The notes under the pieces: model-generated | Database searches by the model: none | The model's input: the letters and a program-made list of their open reading frames with translations, nothing else | Told to the model about the DNA's origin: nothing | Made by a program: the position numbers and the translations under genes | Assembly (NCBI GenBank): GCA_934149005.1 | Contig: CAKPDN010000008.1 | Location: 1-64,000, forward strand | DNA: 64,000 bases | Origin: an uncultured Clostridia bacterium | Lineage (GTDB): Bacteria > Bacillota > Clostridia > TANB77 > CAG-508 | Direction: 5' to 3' | Shown here: piece by piece, positions 60,510 to 64,000 of the stretch | How positions within the stretch are numbered: position 1 is the first letter of the stretch | How the letters are laid out: each line of letters starts with the position of its first letter

Positions 60510-60513
60510 TTAA

Positions 60514-60590
60514 TGGTAGCGAAGGTGGGATTTGAACCTACGACCTGCCGGGTATGAACCGGATGCTCTAGCCAACTGAGCTACTTCGCC
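60514..60590 (-). tRNA. tRNA-Met (CAT anticodon)
   Basis: Minus strand GGCGAAGTAGCTCAGTTGG...; anticodon stem CCGGT/ACCCGG-like with loop TTCATAC; T arm GTTCAAAT; ends in CCA encoded in the DNA. The acceptor pair 1-72 is G-T, so elongator Met or lysidine-modified Ile is more likely than initiator. Confidence 0.93.
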
Positions 60591-60641
60591 ATATGCAATT
60601 GTGATATTTATTATACATTGTGTTGAAGATTTTGTCAAGAT

Positions 60642-60675
60642 AAAAATACAAGAAATTTAAATTTCTTGTATTTTT
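60642..60675. terminator. Terminator after the 107-aa gene
   Basis: AAAAATACAAGAAATTT and AAATTTCTTGTATTTTT: perfect 17-bp inverted repeat. Confidence 0.85.
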
Positions 60676-60683
60676 CTTAATAA

Positions 60684-61007
60684 TTATTTTTCATAATCTT
60701 CTAGTATCATATCATCTTTTTCATCTTGAACTTTAGATTTTACCTTTTTTGTACTGACATTGTTATTTTTTACAGATTGTGTTTTTACTTTATTTCTTCT
60801 TTTTGATATATGTCCATAATCACAAATTTCTTTTTCTAATTTTTCTATATATGATGAATTTTGTTCAAGTTTTATTTCTTCTACTTCTTTATCAAGTTCT
60901 ACTTCTTCTTTTTCCTTTGTTGTAGCAAACAAATCACTAAAAACAATTATAAGGTCTTTAAGTTTAAATTTTTCTTCTTGTTTTATTTGTTGTGTATTAT
61001 TATTCAT
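60684..61007 (-). CDS. Unknown 107-aa charged protein
   Basis: Starts at ATG 61007 with a weak AAGGAAA upstream. F-K-L-K-D-L-I-I-V-F-S-D-L-F near the N-terminus is amphipathic; the rest is Glu/Lys-rich. Not recognised. Confidence 0.55.
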   Translation of the reverse strand: MNNNTQQIKQEEKFKLKDLIIVFSDLFATTKEKEEVELDKEVEEIKLEQNSSYIEKLEKEICDYGHISKRRNKVKTQSVKNNNVSTKKVKSKVQDEKDDMILEDYEK

Positions 61008-61207
61008 ATTTTCCTTAAAACTTTTGTTTTAAGTTTTCACCTCTTTTTCTTTTATAAATAAAAACTAATATTATTATATCATATTTTATAACTAGAATCA
61101 ATACTTTGTTAAAAATAATTTATGTATACTTATAAATCATTTTGATTAATGATTTAATAAAACTTAAATATTGTAACAATATATCTTTTGAAATAATGTA
61201 ATTATTC

Positions 61208-61236
61208 TTGTTTTTATTATATATATATAGTACAAT
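61208..61236 (+). promoter_or_regulatory. Promoter of the amidohydrolase gene
   Basis: TTGTTT, 17 bases, TACAAT; then TTAGGAGG and ATG 61268. Confidence 0.6.
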
Positions 61237-61267
61237 AATTATTAAATAAATAATTTAGGAGGATTAA

Positions 61268-62557
61268 ATGAAAATTTTAATTAAAAATTGTAATCTTATT
61301 TCAATGGATGAAATAAGAGAGAGAATTGAATATAATGTTGATGTTTTAATAGATAACAACAAAATAAAAAAAATAGGAAAAAACATTTTTACTGAAACAG
61401 ATTATAAAATAATAGATGCTTCTAATAAATATGTTCTTCCAGGTTTTATTAATACACATGCTCATATAGGAATGAGTATATTTAGGGAATCTGTTGATGG
61501 ATATACAACTCAAGATTGGTTAACTGAGAAAATATGGCCTATTGAGGATAATCTTACTCCTGAAGATGTATATTACTCTTCTCTTTTATCTTGTACTGAA
61601 ATGATAAAAACAGGCACAACAACTGTAAATGACCATTATTTTTTTCCAGATAGTGTAATTAAAGCAGTTAATGAATCCGGAATTAGAGCAGAGTTAACAA
61701 GGGTAGTAATGGATATTGATGGAAAAATGGATGAAAGAATTTACGAATTAGAAAATTTAATAAAACATAGTAATAATAAATATGATACTATTTACATTAG
61801 TGTTGGTATACATGGATTATATACTGCAAGTGAAAAATGTATTAAAAAGGCTATAGAAATGGCAAAACAATATAACTTAAATATTCATATGCATTATTTA
61901 GAAAATTCTAAAGAATCAGTAGATATTTCTAATAATTATAATTCTACTAAATCCTATGAGATTGTAAAAAAATATTTTAAAGATACTAATAGTATTTTTG
62001 CTCACTGTGTAAAATTATTACCAAAAGATTTTGAAATATTAAAAAAATATAATATAAAAGTATCCCACTGTCCAATAAGTAATTTAAAGCTTGGATGTGG
62101 AGTTTCAGATATTATAAAATTGTTAGATAATGATATTATAGTTTCATTAGGTACTGATGGTCAAGGTAGTGGTTGCAATTTAGATATGTTTGATACTATG
62201 AAATTTACTGGACTTTTACAAAAAGGTGTACATGAGAATCCTAAATTATTACCAGCCTATGATATTTTAAAATTAGCTACAATAAATGGGGCAAAAGCTT
62301 TAAATAAAGAAAATTTAATTGGAAGCATTAATGTTGGTAAATTAGCAGATTTAATAATTCTTGATTTATCTGATATTACGTTACAACCAATAAATGATGT
62401 TTTTTCAAATATAGTATATACTGCAAAAGGTTATAATGTTATTACTACAATTGTTAATGGAAATATTGTTATGGAGGATAGAATTTTAACTACTTTAAAT
62501 GAAGCAGATATTATTGAAAAATGCAAAAATATATTGGCTAAATCTTCTAATTTGTAA
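61268..62557 (+). CDS. mtaD: SAH/MTA deaminase-type amidohydrolase
   Basis: 429 residues: metal motif N-T-H-A-H-I-G near 62-68; W-L near the substrate loop (Q-D-W-L-T-E-K-I-W-P); M-H-Y-L-E-N-S; A-H-C-V-K-L; S-L-G-T-D-G. This matches 5-methylthioadenosine / S-adenosylhomocysteine deaminase. It hydrolyses amino groups of adenosine derivatives. Exact substrate is inferred. Confidence 0.88.
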   Translation: MKILIKNCNLISMDEIRERIEYNVDVLIDNNKIKKIGKNIFTETDYKIIDASNKYVLPGFINTHAHIGMSIFRESVDGYTTQDWLTEKIWPIEDNLTPEDVYYSSLLSCTEMIKTGTTTVNDHYFFPDSVIKAVNESGIRAELTRVVMDIDGKMDERIYELENLIKHSNNKYDTIYISVGIHGLYTASEKCIKKAIEMAKQYNLNIHMHYLENSKESVDISNNYNSTKSYEIVKKYFKDTNSIFAHCVKLLPKDFEILKKYNIKVSHCPISNLKLGCGVSDIIKLLDNDIIVSLGTDGQGSGCNLDMFDTMKFTGLLQKGVHENPKLLPAYDILKLATINGAKALNKENLIGSINVGKLADLIILDLSDITLQPINDVFSNIVYTAKGYNVITTIVNGNIVMEDRILTTLNEADIIEKCKNILAKSSNL

Positions 62558-62614
62558 AATTATAATTATAATTAATATCTAAAATATATAACAAAATGTA
62601 ATTTTTGTAAATAT

Positions 62615-62648
62615 AAAAATCGTGTTATAAAAATATAACACGATTTTT
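62615..62648. terminator. Bidirectional terminator between mtaD and rplL
   Basis: AAAAATCGTGTTATA and TATAACACGATTTTT: perfect 15-bp stem, 4-base loop. Confidence 0.92.
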
Positions 62649-62656
62649 TATAGTTC

Positions 62657-63025
62657 TTATTGTAATTCAATAACAGCTCCAACTTCTGTAAATTTAGCTT
62701 TTAAATCTTCTGCTTCTTCTTTAGAAACATTTTCTTTAACTGTTTTTGGTGCTCCATCTACTAAGTCTTTAGCTTCTTTTAATCCTAATCCTGTAGCATC
62801 TCTAACTACTTTGATTACTTTTATTTTTTGATCTCCAGCTGATGTTAATACTACGTTGAAAGATGTTTTTTCTGCTGCTGCTTCTCCACCAGCTGCTGCT
62901 CCAGCTGCTGGTGCAGCTGCTGCTACTGCAGATACTCCAAATTCTTCTTCTATAGCTTTTACTAAATCTGCTAATTCTACTACTGTCATTTTTTTGATTT
63001 CTTCAATCATTTCTTCTTTACTCAT
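62657..63025 (-). CDS. rplL: Ribosomal protein L7/L12
   Basis: 122 residues; acidic N-terminal dimer domain, Ala-rich hinge, and globular C-terminus with V-V-L-T-S-A-G-D-Q-K-I-K-V-I-K. Stalk protein that recruits elongation factors. Confidence 0.98.
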   Translation of the reverse strand: MSKEEMIEEIKKMTVVELADLVKAIEEEFGVSAVAAAAPAAGAAAGGEAAAEKTSFNVVLTSAGDQKIKVIKVVRDATGLGLKEAKDLVDGAPKTVKENVSKEEAEDLKAKFTEVGAVIELQ

Positions 63026-63141
63026 TTTTTAATCCTCCTAATTTTATTTTAGTATTTTGAACAATTTATTTTATTGTTCTCTTACTATTTGTGCGATATA
63101 AGTTCGCTACTCTGATTATACAATTATTATATTATTATTTT

Positions 63142-63669
63142 TTAAGCTTCTGCTTCTGTTGTAGATGCAGAGTTTTCTTCTTTTTGAATTCTTACTTGAT
63201 CAATTGCAACTGCAAATTTTTGAATATTTGCAAGTAATGCTCCAGCAAGCATAGATAGTAATGTTTCTTTTGATGGTAATTTTGCTAAAGTTATTATTTC
63301 TTCTGCTGTCATCACTTTACCTTCTATAACTCCACCTTTGATTTTGTAATAGTCATTCTTTTTTGTGAATTCATAAATTGTTTTAGATGGTTCTAAGTAA
63401 TCTTCATTACTCATTATTACTGCAGTAGGTCCTACTAATTTATCTTCTAAACCTTCAATTCCTGCCTCAGCTAATGCTCTTTTTGTTATATTATTTTTTA
63501 TAACTGTATATTCTGTATTAGATTTTCTTAAATCTGATCTTAGAGCTGTTACATCTTCAACATTTATTCCTCTGTAGTCTGTTAAAAGTACTAATTTAGC
63601 ATCTTTGATTTTATTTGCTAATTTTGTTACTTCTTCTTTCTTTTGATTTAATATTTTTTCACTTGCCAT
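63142..63669 (-). CDS. rplJ: Ribosomal protein L10
   Basis: 175 residues: L-T-D-Y-R-G-I-N-V, R-K-S-N-T-E-Y-T-V-I-K-N. Base of the stalk; regulates its own operon through the leader upstream. Confidence 0.97.
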   Translation of the reverse strand: MASEKILNQKKEEVTKLANKIKDAKLVLLTDYRGINVEDVTALRSDLRKSNTEYTVIKNNITKRALAEAGIEGLEDKLVGPTAVIMSNEDYLEPSKTIYEFTKKNDYYKIKGGVIEGKVMTAEEIITLAKLPSKETLLSMLAGALLANIQKFAVAIDQVRIQKEENSASTTEAEA

Positions 63670-63689
63670 TTTTAATTTTCACCTCCTAT

Positions 63690-63850
63690 TTTTCTGAGGT
63701 TTAAGAATTTACATTCTTAAATTCCATCTATATTTTAAAATTAAAAAACACTCTTTACATCCTTCCGAGATTATAAAGAGTGTTTTATTATTAACACTTA
63801 ATTCATTATAACCTCGGTAGGACTTAATTTGCCTACTGTCTTTGGCTTAA
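63690..63850 (-). promoter_or_regulatory. L10 leader with attenuator hairpin
   Basis: Between rplA and rplJ. Minus strand carries GCCAAAGACAGTAGGC, then CCTACCGAGGT, the words typical of the L10 leader, and a terminator-like hairpin: AAAACACTCTTTA (63786-63774) and TAAAGAGTGTTTT (63757-63745), followed by more T. Binding of L10-L7/L12 would favour termination. Confidence 0.85.
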
Positions 63851-63854
63851 TATT

Positions 63855-64000
63855 TTATTTTTGATTTATAAAAATTCCAGGTCCCATAGTTGTTGTTACT
63901 GATACACTTTTTATGTATTGTCCTTTAGCTGCTGCTGGTTTTGCTTTTATAATAGCATTCATTATTGTTTCATAGTTTTCAGCTAATTTGTCTGCTCCAA
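63855..64000 (-). CDS. rplA: Ribosomal protein L1, C-terminal end (5' part outside window)
   Basis: The last 48 or so codons: A-D-K-L-A-E-N-Y-E-T-I-M-N-A, A-K-G-Q-Y-I-K-S-V, T-M-G-P-G-I-F-I. The stop TAA is at 63855. It is cut by the right edge of the window. Confidence 0.93.
   Translation of the reverse strand, partial: GADKLAENYETIMNAIIKAKPAAAKGQYIKSVSVTTTMGPGIFINQK

Noticed and set aside
60514..60590. Initiator tRNA
   Set aside because: Pair 1-72 is G-T rather than the C-A mismatch of initiators.

Overview
This window is AT-rich DNA from a spore-forming, low-GC Gram-positive bacterium of the Clostridia type, probably an uncultured gut anaerobe. The evidence is the clostridial order of the S10/spc/alpha ribosomal operons, spoIVA, spoVT and a sigK-type sigma gene, L-lactate dehydrogenase, RNase J, a cohesin/dockerin pair, and strong AGGAGG-type ribosome binding sites. 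Species cannot be named from the sequence.

Layout. 1-10155 is one end of a prophage; its other end lies left of the window. It holds a repeat-rich protein cut by the edge, two HNH homing endonucleases, a replication/recombination block (DnaD-like initiator, helicase-loader-like protein, ERF, Gp157, NinB-like), small membrane proteins, a divergent Cro/CI switch and a tyrosine integrase. 10233-12098 is RNase J behind a long leader. 12828-19424 is a cell-surface locus: cohesin protein, dockerin protein with repeated modules, pilin-like protein and a small anchored protein. 19425-27954 holds spoVT, a KAP-type NTPase pair, a comF-like gene, a mobile element with a Y1 (RAYT-like) transposase, recD2 and two unknown genes. 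28066-29923 is a second pilin-like protein divergent from an XRE regulator. 30000-46609 is the ribosomal superoperon, transcribed leftward from one consensus promoter at 46857-46885. 46994-62557 holds ldh, a DUF4364 regulator, a UDP-sugar pyrophosphorylase, spoIVA, rlmN, hemW, whiA, prmC, a CNNM-type membrane protein, sigK, 6S RNA, tRNA-Met and an amidohydrolase. 62657-64000 is rplL, rplJ with an L10 leader, and the end of rplA.

Main observation. CGG is almost absent as an in-frame codon. I found five in likely genes. In four of them (two in the pilin-like gene at 13371-15268, one in recD2, one in sigK) reading on through CGG destroys a conserved protein, while skipping the C and continuing with the overlapping GGN glycine codon restores it. 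This suggests that CGG acts as a +1 frameshift signal in this organism, perhaps because no tRNA reads it. The fifth CGG (27449) lies in an unknown gene and needs no shift, so it is the counterexample.

Second observation. A family of about 58-bp palindromic repeats (core GTCCCAACTGTCTCA) flanks the Y1 transposase gene as terminal inverted repeats and recurs at the ends of adk, hemW and whiA, where it supplies the stop codon. This looks like a RAYT/REP system. Other unexplained items are a 55-aa ORF inside the S10 operon, a missing rpmD, four 11-bp tandem repeats before a small ORF, a (GT)20 tract near the cohesin gene, and long hairpins between ribosomal genes.
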